A stretch of 64,000 bases of DNA, taken from the NCBI RefSeq assembly GCF_013520865.1, contig NZ_JACDXJ010000003.1:186001-250000 (forward strand). The letters run 5' to 3'. The DNA is from Microvirga mediterraneensis. Its GTDB lineage: Bacteria > Pseudomonadota > Alphaproteobacteria > Rhizobiales > Beijerinckiaceae. Below are positions 1 to 9,200 of this stretch, in pieces. The position numbers and the translations under genes are program-made. Position 1 is the first letter of the stretch; each line of letters opens with the position of its first letter. Below the pieces are notes generated by a model, which worked only from the letters and a program-made list of their open reading frames with translations, was not told the DNA's origin and did no database searches.

Positions 1-52
1 TGTCTAGCAGGCGCTGCGGCTCTGCAATAAGCGCATCACGCAAACGAATCCT

Positions 53-976
53 TCAACGGTCCGCCAGAAGCACCTTGCGGATATTGTCCTTTTCCTCTGC
101 CACCAAGCTTCTGAGGATCTCAGCAAAATTATCGGCAGGGCGACCACGCGGTTTTCCCCGCGGGAATATCATGAAAGCGCTATGGCGCGGTGCCGGGGAG
201 AATGGGCGCGCGACCAATCCGCCATGCAGGTATCCACGTGCAACAAACGGATCGACCACGGCGATGCCCACATCCTGCATGACGAGAGAACAGGTTATCG
301 AGCTGTAGGGCGTTTCGATCGTGTTCAACACCTCCACGTTTGCCTCCAGGAAAATCCTGTCCAAGGCGAGGCGAACCGGCTCGCCGCGTGCCGAGGTAAT
401 AAACCGTTCGCCCGCCAAGTCGTGCGGAGTGATGATCTCTTTCGATGATAACCGATGAGATTTCGGCATGATGCAAACGCCGTCTGTCGTGTACAGTTGT
501 TCTGTCTCAACCGTCTCTTCCTCGCCGGGATATGAAACAACAGCCAAGTCGCAGGAATGCTCCCTGACCCATTGCGATAGTACGTTTGAATGCGCAGTGT
601 GGATCGACAGGGCGACTTGCGGAAATGCCTCGCTGAAAAGCTTAATGGCCCGCGGGATCAAAGAAAGCGACAGAGCTTGCACCGCTCCGAGACGCAGAAC
701 ACCGCTGCCCGATCTTTGAATGCGGCTGGCCGCCTCCGCCAATCTCTGCAGCCCTATGAAACTGCGCTGGACTTCCTCGAATAGCGCACGAGCGTCCGCT
801 GTCGGAAGAAGTTTCCCCGGAACTCTCTCGAACAGCTTGAGGCCGGTCAGCTTCTCGAGCCGTGAAATCGACCGGCTGATATTGGGCTGTGAGGTGTGCA
901 TCATGGTGGCTGCCGCAGTCATGGAGCCTGTCAGCATCACGGCGTTGAATGCCTCGAAATGGCTGAGCTTTATCAT
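53..976 (-). CDS. LysR-family transcriptional regulator
   Basis: A 307-residue DNA-binding regulator, probably controlling the adjacent uptake and oxidase genes, which point the same way. The N-terminal winged helix-turn-helix lies at about residues 8-50 (motif SQPNISRSISRLEKLTG) and is followed by the LysR effector-binding domain to the C terminus. The start at 976 was chosen because the protein then begins MIKLSHFEAF, the usual LysR opening; an upstream in-frame ATG at 1096 would add 40 residues with no family match. It is separated from the RidA gene by about 565 bp, so it is probably transcribed from its own promoter. The ligand is not known; an amino acid, opine or polyamine is inferred from the neighbours. 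Confidence 0.9.
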   Translation of the reverse strand: MIKLSHFEAFNAVMLTGSMTAAATMMHTSQPNISRSISRLEKLTGLKLFERVPGKLLPTADARALFEEVQRSFIGLQRLAEAASRIQRSGSGVLRLGAVQALSLSLIPRAIKLFSEAFPQVALSIHTAHSNVLSQWVREHSCDLAVVSYPGEEETVETEQLYTTDGVCIMPKSHRLSSKEIITPHDLAGERFITSARGEPVRLALDRIFLEANVEVLNTIETPYSSITCSLVMQDVGIAVVDPFVARGYLHGGLVARPFSPAPRHSAFMIFPRGKPRGRPADNFAEILRSLVAEEKDNIRKVLLADR

Positions 977-1541
977 CGCGGAGCTTGTTGTATGGACGTG
1001 GTCAATCGTCGACGGGGAAATATTGTACGAGCAGGCCGTGAGATTTGGCGAGTTCATTTTTTGACCGGAAAGGTCCAAGTTCGGCAATATCGACAAGCCG
1101 CACCTTCTCCTTCAAGTGGATATCCAGGCTTTGAGCGGACGCTCTTCCAGCAGAGCCTGGCTGCCGACATTGCAGTCTTCGCGACTATGACCATAGGCGC
1201 TTGCGTGGTCGCTTCGGCTGACAGCCAGGCCACCGGTCAAGGCTTCCTTGATATCTCGCTCATGCCGTTGCCGGTCTGATGCATCGCGTCGATGCAGGCG
1301 CCCGGCGGCACGAAAAGTCTGCGTCAGGGCCGTGTTTGGAGACGCAAGGCCACGCGCACGTGGTGGAACTGGCACCAACCGAGATACCTCGGATAGGTTG
1401 CCAATTCCACTACGAAACGGAACAGCGCCCGATCTTGCCTCTGCTGACCAGGTTCGAGATCGGTTTTGTAGATCTAGTTCATCGTTTCGGACGCTTTTAG
1501 AGCCGCGTGAACCGGCTCGCATTTATGATCGCACGCCCCGC
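977..1541. other. Intergenic stretch without a convincing gene
   Basis: About 565 bp between the LysR gene and the RidA gene. Open frames exist on both strands, but none begins with a good ribosome site or shows a protein family I recognise. It probably holds the lysR promoter, and could include decayed coding sequence. Confidence 0.5.
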
Positions 1542-1901
1542 CTACTCCGGCAGAGCCGCGGTTACGATGATCTCCACCAGCACGTCAGGCGCTCCCATCT
1601 CGCATTGAGACGTCGCTCGGGTCGGGGCTGCATTCGGCGCGGTCCACTCGTTCCAGACCTCATTCATACCATCGAAATCCCTGGCGAGGTCCTTGATCCA
1701 GATCTGTGCGGTCAGGAGACGACTCTTGTCAGTGCCGGCTTCAGCGAGAAACTTCTCGATTTTTTCAAGCGTCTGCTTCGTTTGTCCCTTGATATCCTGG
1801 CTGCGGTCATCGGCGGTCATACCGCCTACAAAGACCATTCCATTATAAACCACGGCACGGCTGCGGCGCTTGTCGGTCTCGATGCGTACGATATTGCTCA
1901 T
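1542..1901 (-). CDS. RidA/YjgF family enamine-imine deaminase
   Basis: A 119-residue single-domain protein of the Rid family, which hydrolyses reactive enamine/imine intermediates released by amine- and amino-acid-metabolising enzymes. The family fold is visible as YNGMVFVGG near residue 20, the helix QTLEKIEKFLAEAG and the active-site strand with PTRAT, whose Arg (about residue 95) corresponds to the catalytic arginine of RidA. It lies 50 bp downstream of the FAD oxidase subunits on the same strand. The likely job (inference) is to clear the imine product of that oxidase. It could belong to a Rid subfamily other than RidA itself. Confidence 0.88.
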   Translation of the reverse strand: MSNIVRIETDKRRSRAVVYNGMVFVGGMTADDRSQDIKGQTKQTLEKIEKFLAEAGTDKSRLLTAQIWIKDLARDFDGMNEVWNEWTAPNAAPTRATSQCEMGAPDVLVEIIVTAALPE

Positions 1902-1951
1902 TGTCTGTCCTTTCTGCTGTTTGTTGGTGTTCGTGTCTGAAATTCGCCGGT

Positions 1952-3322
1952 CTATTCAAGGAAATCGCCAAGCATGACAGGTTTGATCGGCGGACGGATG
2001 CGGTAATATCCGACCGCATCAGGTTCGACGCTCCGCGCTTGAGCAATGATTTCGGTGACGGTGAGGCCGCAGAGCCGCCCTTGGCACGGACCCATTCCGC
2101 AGCGACCAAATGCCTTGGTTTGATTAGGGCCAAGGCAACCAAGTTCGACGTAACGGCGTATTTGGCCGGCGGTTACCTCCTCACATCGGCAAACCACGAC
2201 GTTGTCTTCTTGCGGAATTCGGTTCTCGTTTCTGGGCCGGTAGAGGATGTCCAGGAACGGCCTGATATATGTGTAGCGTTTGAACTGGCGCTGAAGCGGC
2301 GCTGCGCGTCGCGCAATATCCGTCACGACGCCGAGCCGCTCGCCGATCGCAAGGGCGGCCAGCCGACCCTGCACCGCCGATGCCTGTGCCCCTACAATGG
2401 CCCGGCTGTCTCCGGCGACATAGATGGCCGTTGCCCCCAACCGTCCCCACGGATCCGTGACCGGCTGCCAGCACAGCTGCTCCGCATTCCAGCTATGCTC
2501 CGCGCCGATCGACCAGCTGAGCTGTGTATTGGGAACGACGCCTTGATGCAGCAGCAGCAGCGATGCCGGGACGCGAACCCGCCTGCCCCGATGCTTGAAG
2601 GAAAGCCCCTCGACGCGGCTTTCACCCTCGATCGAAAGGTGGCTGGCGCCGGAAAAGACCGGGACGCCATGCCGCCGCAGGGCTGCAAGCAACTTGATTC
2701 CCTTGGCGAGGTCTCGCCAACCCATCGTTGCGCCAATCACATGGCGCAAGGCGTGCAAGCTGACGGAGAGGTTAGTGGTATCAACCAGCGCCTCGATCTT
2801 TACACCGGCACGCAGATACTGCCAGGCCAGCAGATACAGCAACGGACCGCAACCGGCGAGCACGACCGGTTCGGTCGGCAGGGCACCTGAAGACTTTAGG
2901 AGGATCTGCCCCGCGCCAGCGCCCATCACCCCCGGCAAGGTCCAGCCGGGGATCGGGAAAGGCCGCTCCATGGCGCCGCTGGCAAGCAGGACATGCTTGC
3001 CGACAACCTGATGGGCCCCGCTGTTCGTGATATAGTCGACAACGCCGTCGGGAGTTACGTTCCAGACAACGGCGCCGTCGATATATTGCGTTCCGCTGGC
3101 GCGGAACTCCGCAGCCAAGCTCAAGCCAGCCGCGTAGTCCTTCCCCAACACGTTGAGGCGGTCGGCCGGCGCTGATTCGATATTGCGATAGATCTGCCCC
3201 CCAACGGCCGCTTGCTCGTCGAGCAAGACAACGGACAAATCGAGCTTTCGAGCCTCGCATGCCGCAGCCATGCCGGCAGAGCCAGCGCCGATGATGACGA
3301 GGTCTGCCACGGCGTCACTCAT
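1952..3322 (-). CDS. FAD/NAD(P)-dependent oxidase subunit with C-terminal BFD-like 2Fe-2S domain (opine oxidase A / HcnB-like)
   Basis: A 456-residue flavoprotein. An N-terminal Rossmann fold binds FAD (IIGAGSAGMAAACEA at about residues 9-23), with a second nucleotide-binding segment in the middle. The C-terminal region from about residue 375 carries CRCEEVTAGQ and later RCGMGPCQGRLC, a cysteine pattern typical of the BFD-like [2Fe-2S] domain of opine oxidase, hydrogen cyanide synthase and heteromeric proline/hydroxyproline dehydrogenase alpha subunits. Its start overlaps the 2Fe-2S subunit stop by 8 bp, so the subunits are translationally coupled. Together with the next two genes it should form a membrane-associated amine-oxidising complex. 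The exact substrate cannot be read from sequence. Confidence 0.88.
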   Translation of the reverse strand: MSDAVADLVIIGAGSAGMAAACEARKLDLSVVLLDEQAAVGGQIYRNIESAPADRLNVLGKDYAAGLSLAAEFRASGTQYIDGAVVWNVTPDGVVDYITNSGAHQVVGKHVLLASGAMERPFPIPGWTLPGVMGAGAGQILLKSSGALPTEPVVLAGCGPLLYLLAWQYLRAGVKIEALVDTTNLSVSLHALRHVIGATMGWRDLAKGIKLLAALRRHGVPVFSGASHLSIEGESRVEGLSFKHRGRRVRVPASLLLLHQGVVPNTQLSWSIGAEHSWNAEQLCWQPVTDPWGRLGATAIYVAGDSRAIVGAQASAVQGRLAALAIGERLGVVTDIARRAAPLQRQFKRYTYIRPFLDILYRPRNENRIPQEDNVVVCRCEEVTAGQIRRYVELGCLGPNQTKAFGRCGMGPCQGRLCGLTVTEIIAQARSVEPDAVGYYRIRPPIKPVMLGDFLE

Positions 3323-3650
3323 GATTGTTCTCCGAACTCAAATCGCCCAAGTCCACGGCACCGACCTGTCGCTTCACCTGCATTCCATCCCGTACCGGGA
3401 CAAGGCAGCTCTGCCTTGCGGGAACACCGTCGATCTCGACGAGGCATTCGAAACAGACACCCATCATGCAGTAAGGTGCTCGCGGAACCTGGCCGACGAC
3501 GCTCGAGCGAAAGTCACGCACGCCGCCAGCCAACAGGGCCGCCGCAACACTGATGCCGGCCGGCACCGTGAAACTGTTTCCCTCGAATGTGATCGTGACC
3601 GTTTCCAGTCCCAAGGATCGAGGAATCGAGAACAGTGGTTTAATGGTCAT
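3315..3650 (-). CDS. Small (2Fe-2S)-binding subunit of the oxidase (HcnA-like)
   Basis: A 111-residue plant-type ferredoxin-like protein. The cluster ligands are visible in CMMGVCFEC with a later Cys in RQSCLVP, and the fold opens with VTITFEGNSFTVPAG. Small proteins of this kind form one subunit of HcnABC, opine oxidase and related three-gene dehydrogenases and pass electrons between the flavins and the respiratory chain. The start at 3650 (MTIKPLFS) overlaps the end of the DadA-like gene by 11 bp; an upstream ATG at 3686 would add 12 residues of no family character. Confidence 0.88.
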   Translation of the reverse strand: MTIKPLFSIPRSLGLETVTITFEGNSFTVPAGISVAAALLAGGVRDFRSSVVGQVPRAPYCMMGVCFECLVEIDGVPARQSCLVPVRDGMQVKRQVGAVDLGDLSSENNHE

Positions 3651-4776
3651 GGGAAAACTTCGCGTTTGGGTCCGAGAACCTGTCACCCTTGAAGACGTCG
3701 AAATCAGGCGGGGCTTCCGTGAGCCCGCCCATCCAAGGGCCGATCACAAGGCTATGCGCGGCCGCCAGCGAGACGCCGCTATGACTTGTGGCTACATATG
3801 CGCCCGGACATGACGACGAGGCTTGGTAGATCGGATAGCCATCAGGCGTCAGCGGCCGCAGGGCGCCCCAGGCGCGGACCAAGCGCGCCCGCGCCAGCGC
3901 AGGAAAAGTCGCGACCGCGCGGCGAGCCAGCCCTTCGATTTTCTCGGTCGTCGTGCCGTCATCCAGCCCGACGTCTTCACTCGTCGAACCGATCTGCACA
4001 CTGCCTTCGCGGGTTTGCCTGAGCTTGTTCGTAGGGTAGTTGAGAAACGGCTTGAGGCGTTCCGAGATCAGAACCTGCCCTCGGGTTGATGTGACAGGCG
4101 CATGCAATCCGACTTGCGGCGACAGACGCGCATTGCCGAGACCTGCGGCAAGAACGAGCCGATCGCTTTTCCAGCTCTGACCATCGCTCGCTATAGCCTC
4201 GAACACGCCGTTACCGGGATCGTATCGAACGTCCGTGACGTCAACTCCGGTGATCACGTCGGCGCCTCGTTGACGCAGACCCGCATACAGACCGCGGAGC
4301 AGCATCAGCGGATTTGCATGGCCGTCGAGCGGACAGTAGCTGCCGCCCACGACAGCGGGACCAAGCCCTGGCAGATATTGCCTGAGCTCGGATGGGCTCA
4401 TCATCTGAAAGGGGATGTCCCCAACCTCGCGGTCAATCTTTTCCAGCAAGATGGCCCGCGCCTTAACATCCGCGTCGCTGAAGCCTAGCCAGAAGCCCCC
4501 CGGCTGCTGCAACCCGGAGTCCACGCCCGTCAGGTTCTGGAGCTCCTCATGCAGGGCCGGCCATAGTTTCGCGGCATCACGGCTCCAACGCGCATAGCGC
4601 GGCATCTTAGGGCCCTTGCTTGACACCCAGACGAGCCCAAAATTGCCTCGGGAGGCTCGAAAGGCGACATCTCCTCCGTCAAGGACGCGAACGCGCAAGC
4701 CGGCCCGTGCCGCTCCGTAGGCGATCGCCGCCCCGACAAGGCCGCCCCCCACCACGGTCATCTGCTGATTGCTCAT
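3640..4776 (-). CDS. FAD-dependent amine/D-amino-acid oxidoreductase (DadA/opine oxidase B-like)
   Basis: A 378-residue protein of the DAO family. The N-terminal dinucleotide motif VVGGGLVGAAIAYGAARAG (about residues 8-26) binds FAD, and the C-terminal region carries VATSHSGVSLAAAHS, the usual second flavin-contact segment. It would be the catalytic subunit that oxidises a secondary amine, opine or D-amino acid to the imine. It overlaps the 2Fe-2S gene downstream and follows the permease gene by 98 bp. The ABC genes upstream are of the polyamine/opine type, so the substrate is probably imported by them (inference). Confidence 0.87.
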   Translation of the reverse strand: MSNQQMTVVGGGLVGAAIAYGAARAGLRVRVLDGGDVAFRASRGNFGLVWVSSKGPKMPRYARWSRDAAKLWPALHEELQNLTGVDSGLQQPGGFWLGFSDADVKARAILLEKIDREVGDIPFQMMSPSELRQYLPGLGPAVVGGSYCPLDGHANPLMLLRGLYAGLRQRGADVITGVDVTDVRYDPGNGVFEAIASDGQSWKSDRLVLAAGLGNARLSPQVGLHAPVTSTRGQVLISERLKPFLNYPTNKLRQTREGSVQIGSTSEDVGLDDGTTTEKIEGLARRAVATFPALARARLVRAWGALRPLTPDGYPIYQASSSCPGAYVATSHSGVSLAAAHSLVIGPWMGGLTEAPPDFDVFKGDRFSDPNAKFSHDH

Positions 4777-4874
4777 CGTACCCTCTGGTCCATGGGTCTG
4801 CTGGTTCCTAAATTTGGGCGCAACTGCCCTGCCCTCTCGCCGCGAGGCGAGGAACTACAGGCTGAAAACTCGCC

Positions 4875-5684
4875 CTACTTTTTCCCGATCAAGACTTTGT
4901 CGAGGCCGACTATCCGGTCCAGGACAAACATCAGAGCCATCGTCCCGACGATCATGATCGTCGATACGGACGTCGTGACGGGATCTGTCAGAAGTGCCAC
5001 GCGGTGATACAGCGCGACCGGAAGTGTCGTTGTCCCCGGCGTTGCGACGAAGATCGTCATCGTGACTTCGTCAAAACTCTGGATGAAGGCCAAGACCCAT
5101 CCACCAGCTACTCCTGGCAGGATCAACGGCAGGAGAATTCGCCGGAAGGCTACGAAGCGCGATGCACCAAGCGATCTGGCGGCAAGTTCGGCGTCGCGTT
5201 CCAGACCGGCCACGGCGGCCAGCGTCAGCCGCAGGGAGAAAGGCACCACTATGAGCGCGTGAACCAGAAGCAGGCCGACGAACGATCCTGTCCACCCCAT
5301 GATCGAGAAGAACCGCAGGAATGCAACGCCCATCACAACATGTGGAATCATCAGCGGCGACATGAGGAACGCCATCAATCCGTCTCGACCAAAGAACCGG
5401 TGCCTTGCGATGGCGAGAGCGGCAGGAATGGCAATCACCGTAGCCAGCGTCGCCGATCCGAGGCCCAGCCAGATCGACAACCAAAACGCAGCGATCAATT
5501 CGGGCGCTTTGAGAATGGCGAGGTACCACCGTAAGGAGGCACCGTCGAACGGCATGGAGACGTATCCTTTGTCCGAGAACGAGACCAAGACCACCACAAT
5601 GAGCGGTGCAATTATGAAAATCGTGAACAGGGTGTGGAATGCCAACGCAACCGGCCCATTCCGTTCCATCTCCCGGTTCCTCAT
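4875..5684 (-). CDS. ABC transporter permease (PotC-like)
   Basis: A 269-residue inner-membrane permease with about six hydrophobic segments. The EAA loop that docks the ATPase is visible as AARSLGASRFVAFRRILLP (about residues 165-185). Length and motif fit the second permease of spermidine/putrescine-type importers. The start overlaps the upstream permease stop by 4 bp (ATGA), indicating translational coupling. Confidence 0.9.
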   Translation of the reverse strand: MRNREMERNGPVALAFHTLFTIFIIAPLIVVVLVSFSDKGYVSMPFDGASLRWYLAILKAPELIAAFWLSIWLGLGSATLATVIAIPAALAIARHRFFGRDGLMAFLMSPLMIPHVVMGVAFLRFFSIMGWTGSFVGLLLVHALIVVPFSLRLTLAAVAGLERDAELAARSLGASRFVAFRRILLPLILPGVAGGWVLAFIQSFDEVTMTIFVATPGTTTLPVALYHRVALLTDPVTTSVSTIMIVGTMALMFVLDRIVGLDKVLIGKK

Positions 5685-6550
5685 GCGAACACCTGCTTGA
5701 ATCGCCGCTCAACGAACCGATTGCTTCCGATGACGACGAAGACGATGCCGAGCAGCAGCAGCATTGCGATAGCGGCTCCCAGCGGCCAGTTCAGCGAACT
5801 CAGAAACTCGTCGTAGATGGCCGTAGTGACGACCTTCACTCTCCTGCCGCCGATGATGGCTGGCGTCGCGAATGCCGACGCGGCCAAGGTGAATACGATG
5901 ATCGCGCCGGAGAGTATGCCGGGCATCAATTGCGGAAGGATGATGCGGCGGAAGGTCGTTCCCGGCCCCGCGCCAAGAGACCTCGCGGCATGGGCGACCT
6001 GACCATCGAGCTTTTGCATGGCAGTCCAGACCGCAATGATCATGAACGGCATGAGCACATGCGTCAGGACGATGATGACTCCCGTCATGGTGAACATCAG
6101 CTGCGTTGGACGATCGATCAGACCGAGGGAGAGAAGAGTGGAGTTCACCATTCCCTGGCGGCCGAGCAGGATTGACCATCCGAGTGTGCGGACGACCACG
6201 GAAATGAGCAAGGGTCCGAGAATGACGACGAAGAACGTTCCCTGCCAAGCCGGTCGCATCTTGGCCAGGATCAGCGTTTCAGGCACCCCAACGATGATGC
6301 AAATGAGTGTAACGCCTAGCGACATCGCGCCGGTGCGCAGAAATAATTCATGGTAATAGCCGTCGGACAGAATTTCGATGTAGCTACCGAGGGTATAGTC
6401 AGGCTGCACACCGCGCATGCCGTCGAAAACATTGAACGAGAGAATTGCAGTCAGCGCCAGCGGTACGACCAATAACCCCAGAAACAATGCAAGGGCCGGC
6501 AGGGAGAGGAGCCAAGGCGTACCGGCCGCGCGGAGCGTCTTATCAGTCAT
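5681..6550 (-). CDS. ABC transporter permease (PotB-like)
   Basis: A 289-residue permease with a first membrane segment at about residues 12-35 (LLSLPALALFLGLLVVPLAL) and the EAA loop ARSLGAGPGTTFRRIILPQ. The start at 6550 (MTDKTLRAAG) was chosen over a far upstream ATG because it overlaps the ATPase gene by 8 bp and gives the normal family length. It forms the channel heterodimer with the next permease. Confidence 0.9.
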   Translation of the reverse strand: MTDKTLRAAGTPWLLSLPALALFLGLLVVPLALTAILSFNVFDGMRGVQPDYTLGSYIEILSDGYYHELFLRTGAMSLGVTLICIIVGVPETLILAKMRPAWQGTFFVVILGPLLISVVVRTLGWSILLGRQGMVNSTLLSLGLIDRPTQLMFTMTGVIIVLTHVLMPFMIIAVWTAMQKLDGQVAHAARSLGAGPGTTFRRIILPQLMPGILSGAIIVFTLAASAFATPAIIGGRRVKVVTTAIYDEFLSSLNWPLGAAIAMLLLLGIVFVVIGSNRFVERRFKQVFA

Positions 6551-7613
6551 GTGCCACCTCTGGAGCGATGACCTGCAGATCGCCGTCGTTCCAGCGTATC
6601 CCAACGATTTCGCCCTCCATGGGCTGTACGGTACCCTGATTTGGCGTGGTAACGCGCAGTTGCCCGATGTCGCTGTCGATCTCATAGAACCATACGCCGC
6701 CAAGAAAGAGGCGCGTCATTACGCGTCCCTTGACGTTGCACTCGTCGACAGCCCCGATACGGAGACGCTCGGGACGAACGAACAGCTTAACATCGGCGCC
6801 GACATGATCCCTGCCAATGTCGGCTGGGAAGGAAATCGGTCCAACGCTCACGGATGCGGTGCGATCATTCCTTGAGGAGATCTTTCCCGTGATGACGTTC
6901 GTCTGCCCGAGAAATCTGAATGCAAACTCCGAGACCGGTGCGTCATAGACGTCTTGGGGACTACCCAGCTCGGCAATGCCGCCGTTCGACATGACGGCAA
7001 TCCTATCGCTCATCGTCATCGCTTCGAGTTGATCGTGCGTCACAAGGATGGTCGTGATCCCGAGGCGGCGCTGCAGCGCGCGAAGTTCGACATGCATTTC
7101 GCTGCGGAGCTTGGCGTCAAGGTTGGACATGGGTTCGTCCAACAGCATGACGCGCGGACGTATCGCCAGCACGCGCGCTATCGCGACCCTTTGACGTTGC
7201 CCTCCGGATAACTCACGAGGGTACCGGCCTTCGAGGCCGGACAGGCGCACCATCGCGAGGGCTTCCTCAATGCGATCCCGCAGTTGCGCGCCTTTTATCT
7301 TGCGCATCTCCAGGCCAAAGCCGACGTTCTGTGATACCGTCATATGCGGGAACAGCGCGTAGCTTTGGAAGACAATCCCCATGTCGCGCTTTTCCGGCGC
7401 GACGTAGGTCATATCCTGTCCTTCAAGCACGATGGTGCCGGCGGTTGGGGGCACGAAGCCCGCAACCATCTGCAACGTTGTGGTCTTGCCGCATCCGGAG
7501 GGACCTAAAAGCGAAAGGAACTCTCCGCTTTCCACGTCTAGATCTAGGCGGCGAACGGCTTGGAAATCGCCGCCATAGGTTTTCGAAAGTCCACGTAGTG
7601 ACAACTTACTCAT
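6543..7613 (-). CDS. ABC transporter ATP-binding protein (PotA-like)
   Basis: A 356-residue ATPase of the polyamine/opine import family. Visible motifs are Walker A GPSGCGKTT (about residues 38-46), the signature LSGGQRQRVAIAR, Walker B VMLLDEPMSNLD and the His-loop region LVTHDQLEAMTMSD. The last 120 residues form a TOBE-type regulatory domain with FVRPERLRIG. It lies between the binding protein and the permeases and overlaps the permease gene. Confidence 0.94.
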   Translation of the reverse strand: MSKLSLRGLSKTYGGDFQAVRRLDLDVESGEFLSLLGPSGCGKTTTLQMVAGFVPPTAGTIVLEGQDMTYVAPEKRDMGIVFQSYALFPHMTVSQNVGFGLEMRKIKGAQLRDRIEEALAMVRLSGLEGRYPRELSGGQRQRVAIARVLAIRPRVMLLDEPMSNLDAKLRSEMHVELRALQRRLGITTILVTHDQLEAMTMSDRIAVMSNGGIAELGSPQDVYDAPVSEFAFRFLGQTNVITGKISSRNDRTASVSVGPISFPADIGRDHVGADVKLFVRPERLRIGAVDECNVKGRVMTRLFLGGVWFYEIDSDIGQLRVTTPNQGTVQPMEGEIVGIRWNDGDLQVIAPEVAHD

Positions 7614-7665
7614 CGGATAAGGCTTATGCTCTCTTGGACTGCAGCGATCTCATGGCGAGCTGCGC

Positions 7666-8700
7666 TCATCTTTCGACCGTGCGGTTCCACTGATTGGTCC
7701 ACTCGGCGCGTTGCGGATTGATGACCGGCCAGTCCACGTTGATCAACTTCGACAGCTTTTCCTCGCCATAGGGCAGTTCCGCTGCCAGCGTACCCTCTAG
7801 CTTTGTCTGGCGATTTGTTGGCCCGAAGCCTTGCGTAGCCAATTTCACTTGAACGTCTGGCGATGCTAGATACTGCAGGAGTGCCTGAGACGCCTCTGGC
7901 AACTTGTTATCGGCAACGGCACAGGCTGAGGCTACGATTGCCGGGGCTCCCTCCTTCGGATAGGCGAACTCGACTGGAAAGCCGGTTTGCTTCAGCGCAA
8001 TCGCTCGGCTGCTTCCCCAGACGGCAACATCGATGTCGCCATTCTGAAACATTTGGGCGAGCTGCGCATTCGACGATGACCAACTCAGCACATTCGGAAC
8101 AAGCTTTTCCCGGACGGCCTTGAAGCCCGGCTCGATGTTTTTCTCGCCGCCGCCATTGAGGCGGGCGAACATCAACAGCATGTTGAGACCATAGGTGCCC
8201 GAAATCGGATTCGAGGCGACACGCTGCTCGAACTTTGGGTCAGTGAGGTCGTTCCATGAGGTAGGAGGCGCCCAGCCGTTCTTTTCGAAGCTGTCCTTGT
8301 TGTACGCAATGCCGGTCGCCACCAAACCGACGCCGACTGCACGCCCCCCGAAAGTGGCAGCGCTCGCGACATCGTAGATGTCCTTGTAAACCGGTGCTTC
8401 GGTCACCTTGTCGCAAAATCCAAACTGGATGGCCTGTTGCATCGGCCCGTTGTCGACCAGAATGACGTTTATCTCTTGATTGCCCTTCTGCGCCTGCAGC
8501 TTCGCGAGGACCTCGCTGGAATTGCCCGCTACGTACACAACCTTGACGTTATGCTTGGCCTGAAATTCAGGGATTATTTCCTTCTCGAACATCGTCTGAA
8601 AGTCGCCGGAGTACCCGGCGAAATAGAGCGTCTGTTGAGCCAGTGCGGGTGAGCTGAGCGCTGTCGCGCCAAGTAAAAATAGAGTGCGCAGATGTTTCAT
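7666..8700 (-). CDS. Extracellular solute-binding protein of the polyamine/opine ABC importer
   Basis: A 344-residue periplasmic protein with a clear signal peptide (LFLLGATALSSPALA, cleavage near residue 21). The mature part resembles PotD/AfuA-type binding proteins, with QTLYFAGYSGDF near the start and AVWGSSRAIALKQTGFPV in the second lobe. As first gene of the cluster it probably follows the main promoter in the 8701-9200 gap. Its ligand probably decides the substrate of the downstream oxidase. Confidence 0.9.
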   Translation of the reverse strand: MKHLRTLFLLGATALSSPALAQQTLYFAGYSGDFQTMFEKEIIPEFQAKHNVKVVYVAGNSSEVLAKLQAQKGNQEINVILVDNGPMQQAIQFGFCDKVTEAPVYKDIYDVASAATFGGRAVGVGLVATGIAYNKDSFEKNGWAPPTSWNDLTDPKFEQRVASNPISGTYGLNMLLMFARLNGGGEKNIEPGFKAVREKLVPNVLSWSSSNAQLAQMFQNGDIDVAVWGSSRAIALKQTGFPVEFAYPKEGAPAIVASACAVADNKLPEASQALLQYLASPDVQVKLATQGFGPTNRQTKLEGTLAAELPYGEEKLSKLINVDWPVINPQRAEWTNQWNRTVER

Positions 8701-9200
8701 TCGTCCCTCTATGGTTCTGATCCTGATACAGGGAGATATGGTTTCTTTGTTTTTAGAACCCCTGTAAGGACTGGGATCATTAACGGCCTTGCCTAGGTCG
8801 GCAAATATAAATTCGTATGGGGTTTATGCGTTCATGATATAGCCACTGGGCGCACCATACTGGCGGGCACTCGAGCAGGATATCGAGACCTTAGCGGCCC
8901 ATTTCTTTGGAACTCCAGCACCAGTTGCGAAACGTTCTATCGCCTATCGTACCAGCTTAAGCGGCAATCCCGTGAGCTCATCGGGCTGCGGTGCGCGACG
9001 AGCCGCCGTGAGATGCCTCAAGGTCGTGCTAACACAGGAGTTTATTCTGGATGGCCAGGGCGCGGGAACGCTTTGGAAGCCAGAGGATCGCCTTCGGGTC
9101 AATCTGAGTCGTTAAGCGTGGCAGTGTGAAGGTCTCCTTGGCAGGCGGTACCTTGCCCTTAGCTCCACGTGGGTATGGGCGGTTTGCTGTCCGGCATTCC
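8701..9200. other. Intergenic gap holding the presumed promoter of the uptake cluster
   Basis: A 500-bp stretch between the leftward-reading binding-protein gene and the 3' end of the DUF1612-like gene. No coding sequence, strong hairpin or repeat is convincing. It marks the boundary between the catabolic cluster and the mobile segment. Confidence 0.5.

Noticed and set aside
1248..1940. 230-codon + strand frame over the RidA gene
   Set aside because: Overlaps RidA in antisense and shows no domain.
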